From assembly GCA_949295995.1 (NCBI GenBank), contig CASFNK010000028.1, positions 1 through 43,454 on the forward strand: a DNA stretch of 43,454 nt, read 5' to 3'. Position 1 is the stretch's first letter. Each line of letters opens with the position of its first letter. Shown here piece by piece: positions 34,976-43,405 of this stretch. The notes beneath the pieces were generated by a model that had not been told where the DNA came from, ran no database searches, and saw only the letters and a program-made list of their open reading frames with translations. This DNA comes from an uncultured Pseudomonadota bacterium (lineage in GTDB: Bacteria; Pseudomonadota; Alphaproteobacteria; RF32; CAG-239). Position numbers and translations under genes: made by a program.

Positions 34976-36604
34976 ATGGTAAAGATAATACATTATGAGG
35001 TTTATGCCGACCGAGGAGAAGGTTGGAAGCTGGTGGAGCAATTTTCCAGCGACCAAAGACAAGAAGCAGTCAATTTAGCCAAAGAAATAGAAAGAGACGA
35101 TAAGGCGGCAGTTAAAATCATTCGTGAGATTTTTGATGTTCAAGACAACACCTATCAAGAAAGTGTTGAATATGTAAGTGGTTTAAGCCGAAAAAATAAA
35201 ACGAAGAATTCGAGTAGCTTTATGTTTAACGGCAATTATGATGGTGAATATAATGTAGAATATGAAAAAACCAACAATGATAAAAGTCCGTCCAATTCGA
35301 TGATATTAGCATTATTAAAATTATTTGGAATAATTTTTATCTGTTTAGCATTTGCCAACTTATTAGTTAGCTTACTTGAACCATTGGTAGAAGTATTTAT
35401 TCCCGAAGACCAGCGCAAAAAAGTTTTATTTGTGGTATTTTTTGCAATATTTATCTTAGTAACAATCCCATTAATTTTGAAGAAAGTACCTTGGGCGGCA
35501 TTTTATGGACGCAACAAACGCAAAAAGGTAATAAATGAAAGTCGTTTTTTTGATAAAGCCTCAGCAATAATTCGTCGCTATAACATAAATGAGGATTTTG
35601 ATGATGCTATTACGCCTGTTTTCCCAGAGGCTCCTTTAGAACATAAAAGATATATTGTCGATTTTTTAACGGAAATTTTGGGAAATTTAGATACGGAAAT
35701 ATCGCTACATGACCGTTTTACCAAATTAGGCATAAAATTAGTTATTTATGGAGGGTGTATGGAATTATCACGATATTGCGGTCTGGTAATTTCACAAGCT
35801 AATTCATTGTTGTATGAAGCCTATAAAATATTGGATGGAGAAAACTCTGATTTGTCTACATTTTATGAAGCAAAAAGGAGCTATAAAGATAATAAAGTAG
35901 CGGTATTTTTAACGGGTGTTGGAGCGTATTTGATGTCGCAAGTTATCAAAGGCGAGGAGATGGATTCATCTGTACTAAAGATAACGATGAAAAAGTGGAT
36001 AAAACAAAATACCCAACCCGAGGAAGAACCACAAGCCAATACATTACCGGAGTTGTTGACAGAAGAAACGGAAGTATTGAAGAAAACGATTAATGAAAAG
36101 CAAGTATTATTTAAGTGTGTAGCCGGAATTAAGATAGGAATAAATTTTTATGATGATGAAAAAGAAATTTCGGCAGAAACAGAGAGTATAGTAAAAGGAG
36201 AGATAAGGAACATCATATCCAATTTATCTGCAAAATTGGGCGGTGGAGAGATTTTGGAGCAAGACACCGTTACTACGATAGCTTTTGACAAATTGAACAA
36301 TGCGGTCAAATTTACGATAGATTACTTGAGAGATATTGAAAATTACAAAGAGCAAACGGAAGAAAAGGGGCTTTTATTGGATAATAAATGTTGTATATTG
36401 GAGATGCCGAGTACGGATGATGTAAATTTAAGTCCTTATTTATTAGATATTTTTGAGCAAACTTATAATAATGAGATTATAGTTAACGGCGTTATAAAAG
36501 ATGAGTTAACGGACAGTCATTATGAGTTTGAGTATTTAGGGGACAAGAAGTTAAGTCGCAGTTCTAAAACGGAGGCTTTGTATAAATTGCAGTTAAATGA
36601 ATAA
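34976..36604 (+). CDS. Two-pass membrane protein with degenerate class III cyclase-like domain
   Basis: A 542-residue protein. Residues 1-70 form a small alpha/beta N-terminal domain (HYEVYADRGEGWKLVEQF and onward). Transmembrane helices lie near 108-133 and 150-169. A helical middle follows (about 180-345). The C-terminal region, about 375-540, resembles the fold of adenylate/guanylate cyclases: CVAGIKIGINF, an EILEQDTVTTIAFD strand pair, and the terminal YEFEYLGDKKLSRSSKTEALYKL, which matches the F-x-G-x-x-L-K-G...YxL ending. The metal-binding Asp pair and substrate residues of true cyclases are not seen. I infer a non-catalytic relative. The membrane placement and role are unknown. Confidence 0.65.
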   Translation: MVKIIHYEVYADRGEGWKLVEQFSSDQRQEAVNLAKEIERDDKAAVKIIREIFDVQDNTYQESVEYVSGLSRKNKTKNSSSFMFNGNYDGEYNVEYEKTNNDKSPSNSMILALLKLFGIIFICLAFANLLVSLLEPLVEVFIPEDQRKKVLFVVFFAIFILVTIPLILKKVPWAAFYGRNKRKKVINESRFFDKASAIIRRYNINEDFDDAITPVFPEAPLEHKRYIVDFLTEILGNLDTEISLHDRFTKLGIKLVIYGGCMELSRYCGLVISQANSLLYEAYKILDGENSDLSTFYEAKRSYKDNKVAVFLTGVGAYLMSQVIKGEEMDSSVLKITMKKWIKQNTQPEEEPQANTLPELLTEETEVLKKTINEKQVLFKCVAGIKIGINFYDDEKEISAETESIVKGEIRNIISNLSAKLGGGEILEQDTVTTIAFDKLNNAVKFTIDYLRDIENYKEQTEEKGLLLDNKCCILEMPSTDDVNLSPYLLDIFEQTYNNEIIVNGVIKDELTDSHYEFEYLGDKKLSRSSKTEALYKLQLNE

Positions 36605-36609
36605 AATAA

Positions 36610-36638
36610 TTGCTAAGAAGAGAGAGTTATGTTACAAT
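36610..36638 (+). promoter_or_regulatory. Predicted sigma-70 promoter of the gene at 36668
   Basis: TTGCTA (36610-36615), 17-base spacer ending in TGT, TACAAT (36633-36638), an extended -10 arrangement. It lies just after the stop of the preceding gene and 29 bases before the ATG. Confidence 0.55.
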
Positions 36639-36667
36639 AAAAGATAGGTTTAACAAGGAGAGAAGCG

Positions 36668-37528
36668 ATGGTAAGTTCAATATCTTCTACCACCAACAAA
36701 GATGAAAACGGCATCAGCAGTTGGGAAAAAACGGTACAAGACGTTAACGACATTGATGAAAAATTTGCCAATGCCAGAGACATGGGTTACACTCGCTTGA
36801 ACTATGCACGTGTTACCACGGTTGGCAAGTTGGCAGAATATGATTCGGTTGACTATTATAAAATACAAGTCCAATCTAATGGAAAATTGTCTGTTTCATT
36901 GAGAAGTACGGAAGGTGATGATGAAACAGTTTTGGATTTGTCGAAATATGATGCCAAGTTGGAAGAGCTCAAAAAATTAACCGACCCTGAAGGCTGGGAA
37001 AAAGAGCAAGCCGAAAAAGCCGAACAAGAGGCCAATGCCCGCCTATTAGACTTAACGGCCAAGGGCTTGCAGCTACAAGTTTATACCATCAAAAACGGCA
37101 AAGAAGTTCTGATTGGCGACAGTAATGCTGAGAAAGACAGCGATGAATATGCGGCAATGAAAGAAATCTTATCAGGAGATTATCGAGCCCAAAAAGGCAC
37201 ATATTATTTCAAAGTTTCCAGAGATGAGACAGTAGATGCCGATAAAGAAATGCCGTACGCGTTGCAAATTTTGCAAGGAGACAGCTATAAGCACGATTAT
37301 GTTATGACGGAGCAAGTATCCGAAGACACCACGAATAAGAAGAATTCCACAGTTCCGACCAGTTCTACTGATGGTACGTTATCCGGAGCCAATGCGATGT
37401 TGATACAAGCTGCGCGCTATGAGGCTACTGCACAAATGTTGGCAGTAGGTTATCAAAATATGGCAAGTATTTATGGTAACAACTCCACAATGACGGTTGG
37501 TTCTTTAACTGTAAGTAAATTATCATAA
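36668..37528 (+). CDS. Protein with PPC-like segment and flagellar-axial-like C-terminus, function unknown
   Basis: A 286-residue protein without a signal peptide. Residues about 35-80 (MGYTRLNYARVTTVGKLA, then DYYKIQVQSNGKLSVSLRS) look like the start of a pre-peptidase C-terminal (PPC) beta-sandwich. A Lys/Glu/Ala-rich helical insertion follows (about 95-130). The C-terminal ~45 residues contain MLIQAARYEATAQMLAVGYQ, an amphipathic helix that resembles in style the terminal helices of rod and hook proteins. I do not recognise the family. It has its own promoter and a terminator, so it is expressed separately. Export by the flagellar system is speculative. Confidence 0.6.
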   Translation: MVSSISSTTNKDENGISSWEKTVQDVNDIDEKFANARDMGYTRLNYARVTTVGKLAEYDSVDYYKIQVQSNGKLSVSLRSTEGDDETVLDLSKYDAKLEELKKLTDPEGWEKEQAEKAEQEANARLLDLTAKGLQLQVYTIKNGKEVLIGDSNAEKDSDEYAAMKEILSGDYRAQKGTYYFKVSRDETVDADKEMPYALQILQGDSYKHDYVMTEQVSEDTTNKKNSTVPTSSTDGTLSGANAMLIQAARYEATAQMLAVGYQNMASIYGNNSTMTVGSLTVSKLS

Positions 37529-37558
37529 GTCATAAAAAAAGACTTGTATATTAAAGAA

Positions 37559-37587
37559 AGAAAAACTATCCTTAGGATAGTTTTTCT
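37559..37587 (+). terminator. Intrinsic terminator after the 36668 gene
   Basis: A 13-bp perfect stem AGAAAAACTATCC (37559-37571) with GGATAGTTTTTCT (37575-37587) and a 3-base loop. The U-rich 3' arm acts as its T-tract. Confidence 0.8.
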
Positions 37588-37620
37588 GTTATTGAAGTAA
37601 GTAAAGAAAGGAATAAAGAA

Positions 37621-38223
37621 ATGACAGCTCCATTAATGCCGAGAGCTACAGCGGTATGGTTGGTAGAAAATACGACTTTAACATTTAAGCAAATTGCCGA
37701 CTTCTGCGAATTACATGAGTTGGAAGTCCAAGCAATAGCCGATGGTGATGTATCATTTAACATTATGGGGTTAAACCCATTAGAGACTAATCAATTAACG
37801 GCAGAAGAGATTAAGCGTTGTGAAGCAGATAAGAGAGCTTCTCTTCAAGCCAACAAGTTGGAATTAAACGTCCGTGAGAAAAATGCCAAAGCCAAAAAGT
37901 TGCTTTCTCCGACCCAAAGGAGCGACAAACCTTGTGCTGTATTATGGATAATTAAAAATTGTCCGGAAATTATAGATTCGCAAATTTGCAAACTTGTAGG
38001 CACGACCAAGCCGACCATTGAAAGCATTCGTAACGGCGCCCATAGAGATATGATGAATATCCGCCCGAAAAATCCGGTTGCTATTGGTCTGTGCTCAGAA
38101 AAGGAGTTAGAAGCATCTTTAGCATTCTGTAAAGCGAGAGCCGAAAAAGCTGCAGCCCCGAAAAAGAGCAAAAAGAAAGCCAAAGCACCGAAAAAGACTT
38201 CATCAAAGTCCGCAAAAAAATAA
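37621..38223 (+). CDS. trcR: Cell-cycle transcriptional regulator, DUF1013/TrcR family
   Basis: A 200-residue cytoplasmic protein. The start MTAPLMPRATAVWLVENTTLTFKQIADFC, the following HELEVQAIADGDV and the central CAVLWIIKNCPEIIDSQICKLVGTTKPTI are the DUF1013 signature, a family I know only from Alphaproteobacteria. The last helix segment resembles a DNA-binding helix-turn-helix (ICKLVGTTKPTIESIRNG). The tail is a Lys/Ala/Pro-rich basic extension typical of nucleic-acid binding. The family is annotated as cell-cycle regulator TrcR. It lies between two terminators, so it is monocistronic. Confidence 0.9.
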   Translation: MTAPLMPRATAVWLVENTTLTFKQIADFCELHELEVQAIADGDVSFNIMGLNPLETNQLTAEEIKRCEADKRASLQANKLELNVREKNAKAKKLLSPTQRSDKPCAVLWIIKNCPEIIDSQICKLVGTTKPTIESIRNGAHRDMMNIRPKNPVAIGLCSEKELEASLAFCKARAEKAAAPKKSKKKAKAPKKTSSKSAKK

Positions 38224-38224
38224 G

Positions 38225-38253
38225 AAAGAGCCGCCTATAAAGGGCGGCTTTTT
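38225..38253 (+). terminator. Intrinsic terminator after trcR
   Basis: Stem AGCCGCC (38229-38235) and GGCGGCT (38243-38249), extended by A/T pairs, with a T run. The next gene starts 25 bases later. Confidence 0.9.
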
Positions 38254-38277
38254 AAAATATTATATTGAGGCTGTAAA

Positions 38278-39381
38278 ATGGAGAGTAACGGTTTAACGCA
38301 ACAATTAATACAATATTCAGAGTCAAAAAAAGGAATCAGAGATTTTCTAATATCTTATTTAAAAGCACGAGATTTTAATATACAAATAGGAATAGGAAAA
38401 TCGGCACCTGAAGATATATATGCAACAAGAGGAAGTGGGGGCAAGCATTTATTACTGAGTGGCTATTACGATGTTTTAGTCCCGAAAAGCAAAGAATGGC
38501 GTATTCCGCCGTTTAGCGGCAAATCAGATTCTGACATGATATATGGTCGAGGAGCAACGTCATTAGGCTCTCTGGCAAGTGCTTTGAGTGCGTTAGATGA
38601 AATTTTGCAGCAAACATCCTTTCCGCATATAAGTTTTTTCTTATCAGGGAAAGGGGCTCACGCACTTAATACGGTTAATAATACGACATTACAGATTTTA
38701 TTTAATAAAATATCACCAGTAGATTTATGTTTATCCGTAACGCCGCAAGCGAGTAAGGAATTAGGGGAGAAAATAAGTACAGGAGCCAAGGGGTGTGTAA
38801 TTTTTCAAATAAAGTCCTTTGGTGTGTCAGGCAATCCGAGTTCACAAAGTGAGCGAGCCAATCCGTTACACAATATGGTAGATTTTTTATTTAAGGTAAA
38901 AACCTATCCGATAGACAGTGGCAATGAAAATTTTGGTTCTAGCACATTGCAAATTTTAAGTCTGGAAAGCCATTATTCAAAAGAAGATGAACTTCCCGAA
39001 ATAGCAACAGCCACAATAGGAGTTTATTATAATTCGAGCCATACAAAAGAAGAGATAGTGGAATGGATGCGTAAAAACATGGTATTTTCGCGCGGACAAT
39101 TTGAGATGGCGTATAAATATGGAGCAGAAAGCTATTTATGTGAAAAAGTTCGAGCGGTTGAACAATTGCAGGAAGCCAGCGAGAAAGTTTTGGGAACAAC
39201 GCCCCAGATAGGGGGAGATAGTAATCCCAATTTTGCGTGGCGTATAAGTCATTATTGCCCATTAATAAGTTATGGTCTTCCTGCGACAAAAATGCATTGT
39301 TGTGATGAAGCAGTAAGTCAAAAAGATATTAAAGACCTCACGCAAATTTATCGAGAATTTTTAAACTTATATTTTAATTAA
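38278..39381 (+). CDS. DapE/M20-family protein lacking most catalytic residues
   Basis: A 367-residue protein with clear M20 peptidase/DapE fold, in the usual order. The catalytic signatures are altered. The GHTD motif is GYYD (Y63 for His; D65 kept). GRGAxDMKG reads GRGATSLGS. The DEE motif is GKG (124-126), without either Glu. The EPT motif is VTPQAS (T155 for Glu). The domain-closing GHV is GNP (N186). Only the C-terminal His in KMHCCDE remains. Active DapE needs a two-zinc site built from the missing His, Asp and Glu residues. It is probably a pseudoenzyme derived from succinyl-diaminopimelate desuccinylase. It ends on TTAA shared with the convergent gene. Confidence 0.87.
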   Translation: MESNGLTQQLIQYSESKKGIRDFLISYLKARDFNIQIGIGKSAPEDIYATRGSGGKHLLLSGYYDVLVPKSKEWRIPPFSGKSDSDMIYGRGATSLGSLASALSALDEILQQTSFPHISFFLSGKGAHALNTVNNTTLQILFNKISPVDLCLSVTPQASKELGEKISTGAKGCVIFQIKSFGVSGNPSSQSERANPLHNMVDFLFKVKTYPIDSGNENFGSSTLQILSLESHYSKEDELPEIATATIGVYYNSSHTKEEIVEWMRKNMVFSRGQFEMAYKYGAESYLCEKVRAVEQLQEASEKVLGTTPQIGGDSNPNFAWRISHYCPLISYGLPATKMHCCDEAVSQKDIKDLTQIYREFLNLYFN

Positions 39382-40457
39382 CGCACCATATTGGGGCCAA
39401 GACCGAAAGACGCACCTGAGCCAATTGCGGATCCGGAAGAGTTTGAAGAGCTTCTTGACCTTCTGCCCATATTACGAGAAACTTTCGGTTCATCATCTCT
39501 TTGAGGTTCGATAAGGGGAGCGACCGGCAGGAGTTCTTCTTGAGTTTTTTCTGTTTCTTCAACGGGGGCGGGTTCTTCAAGAGTAGGTTCTGGCGTATTT
39601 TCTGCTAAAGAGCCGGAATGGGGTTCGGGAGAGGTATTTGTCGATTGCGGAGCAAAGGGGTTGCTTCCGCCTCTAAAATGAGCAGCTACTTCGGGAATAG
39701 GGGAAATTGGTTGAGAGGGGGAATTTTCAGAAATGAAATTTTCCTCGGGTAGATTTTCTTCCGTGAAGTTATTCAGATTTTCTGCTTGAGCAAAAGGGTT
39801 GCTATAAGCAGAAGAATCATTTTCTATTTGTGTTTTTTTCTTTTTTTTCAAAGATTCGGGAAGATTAATGACTTCGACACTATCAATAATTTCAGCGTCT
39901 GAAGTAACTGATAAGGCTTGTTGAGTCGGAAGAACTTGAGCAAAAGCCATGGGATTAATAAGTTCTTGTTTATTTGTTTGCGGGGATATTATACCGTTAT
40001 CATTGACATCTAATCTTGCATCGTTAGAAAGCGCAGATAAATCATTTTCCAAATCTATATTTTTTGGGGCTTGACCGGTTTGAGCAATAGTATTTAAATC
40101 CTCAAGATAAGCATTATATTCTTGTTTATATTTTGGAGTTTCTTCATCATTGGGCAAGTCAGGAGGAGTTTCTAAATTAACATCAAGATTAGGGTTAAAC
40201 TCAAGCTCTTGTTGGGGAATATTTTGTTTTTGAACGGGTTGGAAGTTGATAGGTTCAGGGGTATTATCCACAACCGGTTTTGGTTCTGGCAAGTTGAAAG
40301 GAGGGAGTTTTTCTTGATATTCAACATCTTTTTTAGGTACAAAAAAATCGGGTTGAGGTAAAGGTTTGCGCACAAATCTTTCTTGAGCAACGGCCCAAGA
40401 GCTGAAATTAAGACCAAGTCCAACACTCAAGGCTGTAAGAAGAACAAATTTTTTCAT
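39378..40457 (-). CDS. Secreted Pro/Glu/Asn-rich low-complexity protein
   Basis: A 359-residue protein with a good signal peptide (MKKFVLLTALSVGLGLNFSS, AVA-Q cleavage near 24). The mature part is largely disordered: many PEP and PxP motifs, Asn- and Gln-rich segments, a basic KKKKK run near 206-210 and a Ser/Gly/Arg-rich tail (RRSRSSSNSSGSAIGSG). It has no cysteine and no recognisable domain. It may be an envelope spacer or surface protein. AAGG lies seven bases before the ATG. It is divergent from the HExxH gene and shares its stop with the DapE-like gene. Confidence 0.75.
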   Translation of the reverse strand: MKKFVLLTALSVGLGLNFSSWAVAQERFVRKPLPQPDFFVPKKDVEYQEKLPPFNLPEPKPVVDNTPEPINFQPVQKQNIPQQELEFNPNLDVNLETPPDLPNDEETPKYKQEYNAYLEDLNTIAQTGQAPKNIDLENDLSALSNDARLDVNDNGIISPQTNKQELINPMAFAQVLPTQQALSVTSDAEIIDSVEVINLPESLKKKKKTQIENDSSAYSNPFAQAENLNNFTEENLPEENFISENSPSQPISPIPEVAAHFRGGSNPFAPQSTNTSPEPHSGSLAENTPEPTLEEPAPVEETEKTQEELLPVAPLIEPQRDDEPKVSRNMGRRSRSSSNSSGSAIGSGASFGLGPNMVR

Positions 40458-40516
40458 AATAACGCCTTTTCAAGATTCTAACTTAAAATTAACCAATTCT
40501 TGATAAGAACTATAAC

Positions 40517-41230
40517 ATGAAAAATCTTTTTTTTGTATTAATATTGTTAAGTTTATTAAGCTCTTCTGAAAAGGGAGAAGCCGCCATATCCGCAACGGAA
40601 GCCCAGAAACTTTGTGAAGAGCAGAGTTTAGCCTTAAAAATAAGTTTTACGACATCTTATGGAAAATTAATTTATGACCGTAGCAAAAGCAAAGATGAGT
40701 TAAGTATAATGGCGCAAAGGGCCGGAATATTTGAAAAAGGGATATTTGCCGCGGGTCTTGCTTTAGTAAATATTGATTCGGAATATGAATTAAATACAGT
40801 TACGCAGCCTCTTGAGGGAGGAGGGCATTGCCTGATACCATATCAGTTAAACGTGCATATTGGGTATTCGCGACCGATTATCTATTTGGCCAAAGAGTTG
40901 GAACAGGGGAGTTGCACTTATAATTTAGTCTTGCGCCATGAGCAGGTTCACCAACAAATAAATAAACAGGCACTGGAGTATTTTGTGCCGCGAATCTATC
41001 AGGACATAAAAGAGCAAACCGCGCAGATAAAGCCGATATACATTGCGCCTCAATCATCAGAAGACAAAGCTGCGCAAGAATTAACGAAGAAGTACCACCA
41101 AATTATCACCCCTTTGGTTGATAATTTTCGCAACCAAATTTTAGCCGAACAATCAAAACTTGACAATCAGCAACAATATCAAAGGGAAGGAGATATTTGC
41201 CGCGAGTTTAACCGCAAATCCCGCTCTTGA
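40517..41230 (+). CDS. Secreted protein with HExxH motif (putative metalloprotease)
   Basis: A 237-residue protein with a signal peptide (MKNLFFVLILLSLLSSSEKG, then EAA). HEQVH (141-145) is a zinc-binding HExxH motif in a helix (LVLRHEQVHQQINKQALEYF), resembling the DUF922-type secreted metalloproteases. Three cysteines in the mature chain before the motif (C33, C105, C133) and one near the end (C229) may pair in the periplasm. The third zinc ligand is not obvious. Activity is inferred only from the motif. The 3' end overlaps the convergent HAD gene by 23 bases. Confidence 0.7.
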   Translation: MKNLFFVLILLSLLSSSEKGEAAISATEAQKLCEEQSLALKISFTTSYGKLIYDRSKSKDELSIMAQRAGIFEKGIFAAGLALVNIDSEYELNTVTQPLEGGGHCLIPYQLNVHIGYSRPIIYLAKELEQGSCTYNLVLRHEQVHQQINKQALEYFVPRIYQDIKEQTAQIKPIYIAPQSSEDKAAQELTKKYHQIITPLVDNFRNQILAEQSKLDNQQQYQREGDICREFNRKSRS

Positions 41231-41912
41231 GGTCTAAGCACTCGTCTAAGAAAGAGCTGATACCTTTGTAAGCATGATCGATATAGGTCTTGTCTTTAGC
41301 GGAATTTCCGTTGTAATAGATGCGTACGGTTGTCATACCGATTTCTTTGGCAAATTCAAGGTTTGAGTAACTATCATCAACAAACACGCAATCATTCGGG
41401 TCGAGTTTCAGACGGTCGCAGAGTTGTTTATAAACATCGGAGCTTTCATTTTTTTTGAAAGTGTCAAAATCCTCAACGGAATAGAATTTACCCTTAAAGA
41501 AATCATACAAGCCGATGTGTTTAAGAATTTTTTCACAGACATCGCGAGTGCTGGTAGAAAAGATATATTGGTTACAAGGGAGTTTTTCGAGTTTTTCGAG
41601 TAAATTTTCGTATGGCACGATAGGCTCAATCGGCTTACGTTTGTGATAAGCAAAAAATATATCTTTAGGGCTGATACCATATTCTCTGACAAAAATTTCA
41701 CCACCATCACGATATACGCGGTAAGATTCTTTGACTTTTTCTTTAGCTGTTTTAAAATCTAAAGGTACACCCAAATCTTCAATAGCGGCAATAGCGGTTG
41801 CCTCGTCTAAAATATCTGCAAATTCCGGGGTAATGCGATAGAGAGTGTTGTCCAAATCCCAGATAACATTATTTTTGCAAAATATCACTTTTTTACTCCA
41901 TTTAGTAATCAT
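41208..41912 (-). CDS. HAD-family phosphatase (pyrimidine 5'-nucleotidase type)
   Basis: A 234-residue HAD hydrolase. Motif I is WDLDNTLYRI with nucleophile D19 and acid D21. The cap region follows, and motif II is FSTSTRD. The late motif is DCVFVDDSYSNLEFAKEIGM, with the paired acidic residues. This arrangement resembles the pyrimidine 5'-nucleotidase (SDT1/PhoE-like) group in subfamily IA. I start at the ATG at 41912; an upstream TTG would add a hydrophobic leader without support. It overlaps the HExxH gene at its 3' end. Confidence 0.87.
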   Translation of the reverse strand: MITKWSKKVIFCKNNVIWDLDNTLYRITPEFADILDEATAIAAIEDLGVPLDFKTAKEKVKESYRVYRDGGEIFVREYGISPKDIFFAYHKRKPIEPIVPYENLLEKLEKLPCNQYIFSTSTRDVCEKILKHIGLYDFFKGKFYSVEDFDTFKKNESSDVYKQLCDRLKLDPNDCVFVDDSYSNLEFAKEIGMTTVRIYYNGNSAKDKTYIDHAYKGISSFLDECLDLKSGICG

Positions 41913-42050
41913 CAAACCCAACAATTGTAACAGATAAAGCAAATTCGTCAACCTCAAAAAACACAAAAATCGAGGTAAGAGAGAATTGAAAAAACGAAAA
42001 GAGGGGTTACATCAAAGATTGCGAAATTAATTAATTGAGAGGGAAAAGAG

Positions 42051-42398
42051 ATGAAAAAGATATTTTACGTTATGGGATTATGTGCTTTGGCTCTTGGCGC
42101 CTGCGATGGCAAAGACGCTAATGCACAAATGCAAGAGAGCATGGATGTAGGCTCACCGGATGGTGCCAATATGTTAATGTTGGAAGAGAGTTATACCGTA
42201 ACGGCGCCGGCTAGCGGTGCGACACAACCTAATTCACAAATGGAACCGCTCCCAGGAGACCCGGGGGTAGAAGTAGCGCCGCAACCCGAGAATACGAGCG
42301 CTCAAAGTAATACAAATAATTCAAGCCCAAATAACAATACCGATATGGAAGAAGTTATTGAAGAAACAGTAACAACGACCACGACTCAAGGTATGTAG
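42051..42398 (+). CDS. Small predicted lipoprotein
   Basis: A 115-residue protein. The N-terminus MKKIFYVMGLCALALGACDG is a lipoprotein signal with lipobox ALGAC and acylated C18. The mature part is short, acidic and disordered, rich in Asn, Gln, Pro and Thr (SSPNNNTDMEEVIEETVTTTT). No domain is recognised. A strong terminator follows. Confidence 0.7.
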   Translation: MKKIFYVMGLCALALGACDGKDANAQMQESMDVGSPDGANMLMLEESYTVTAPASGATQPNSQMEPLPGDPGVEVAPQPENTSAQSNTNNSSPNNNTDMEEVIEETVTTTTTQGM

Positions 42399-42405
42399 CC
42401 AGTCA

Positions 42406-42436
42406 AAAACACCGCCTTTGGGGCGGTGTTTTTTTC
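42406..42436. terminator. Bidirectional intrinsic terminator
   Basis: Stem AAAAACACCGCC (42406-42417) and GGCGGTGTTTTT (42423-42434), short loop, with T runs on both strands. It ends the lipoprotein gene and could also serve the convergent Cys-rich gene that ends at 42440. Confidence 0.88.
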
Positions 42437-42439
42437 AAA

Positions 42440-43405
42440 CTAAAAATAGGCCACACAAAGAACAATAGCCGTACTTGGAGAGGTTCCGCTGCTACAATCC
42501 CCATTATTATTACCACATAAAAAGCAAGATCTAGTGCTGGACCAATAATGAGTGCACCCGTCTATATAAGTTTTTGTAGCATTAATTTTTTCTAACAATA
42601 TACCATCGGGTAAAGTCCAGTTTAAGCCGCCTGCTGTCATGTTTTTGCAATAATTTTGAGCCCCTTGATAATCTGTTGTCGAAGAAGAAAGAGCAATTAC
42701 CACATTAGGATTCAAACTAAAGATTTTACCGACAGGAACCCCGTTATCATAAAGTAATTCCCCTACCTTTAGTGTAGATGTTTTAATATTAGCAATACTG
42801 TTTATGCAACGTACAGGTTTGCTACCTCTGTATTTTGTGCTTGTCCCGTTACTCATATCCACACAATAAGATTCAGAGTGGACATAACAGCTTGATATTT
42901 CTAGCTCAGATAATCTGTTTAAAGTAGCATTTACTGTTGATTTGTTATTATATAAGGTTTTTAATTCTGTTTCAGTCGGAACACTCCAGCTTCCGACATC
43001 TTCCGCCGTATAATCTGTACAGAAAGGATTCCATGCATAATCTACGTTTTTATATGTATCTAGTGCAATAATTTTACCGCCGCTGGCATTAAATACAACC
43101 CCGATAGGTCTTTTAGAGGGGAGTAAGGCCTCAGGACTAGAATAACTTCCGTCGGAATACACAATATCGCCGACTTCAATTAATTTATTCCCGTCTTGGT
43201 CCGTATAAGCGGTACAGAAATATTTGGAATCATCAAACGGGCAGCGTAGTTTTGCCAAACCGCCGCAATCAGAGGCTGATTTGTCATAGCCTAAGCCCTC
43301 GCAAGTCGGCGGCACAACGCAGGTTTGTGCCCGAACTTCCGCCACGGAGAAAGCCGTTGTCAATAACAGCATCGCTCCTATTGTCAGTTTACAGTTCTTG
43401 TTCAT
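42440..43405 (-). CDS. Secreted cysteine-rich protein with two DUF1566-like repeats
   Basis: A 321-residue protein with a signal peptide (LTIGAMLLLTTAFSVAEVRA). After it comes the cysteine module CEGLGYDKSASDC, then LRCPFDDSKYFC, similar to the module of the left-edge gene. Two repeats of about 100 residues follow. One begins VGDIVYSDGSY and has SKRPIGVVF; the other begins VGELLYDNG and has VPVGKIF, followed by a Trp-containing TLPDGILLEKI and a WSSTRSC end. These resemble DUF1566-type secreted domains. The mature chain has about 15 cysteines, so disulphides are likely. AAGGAG lies nine bases before the ATG. Confidence 0.78.
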   Translation of the reverse strand: MNKNCKLTIGAMLLLTTAFSVAEVRAQTCVVPPTCEGLGYDKSASDCGGLAKLRCPFDDSKYFCTAYTDQDGNKLIEVGDIVYSDGSYSSPEALLPSKRPIGVVFNASGGKIIALDTYKNVDYAWNPFCTDYTAEDVGSWSVPTETELKTLYNNKSTVNATLNRLSELEISSCYVHSESYCVDMSNGTSTKYRGSKPVRCINSIANIKTSTLKVGELLYDNGVPVGKIFSLNPNVVIALSSSTTDYQGAQNYCKNMTAGGLNWTLPDGILLEKINATKTYIDGCTHYWSSTRSCFLCGNNNGDCSSGTSPSTAIVLCVAYF

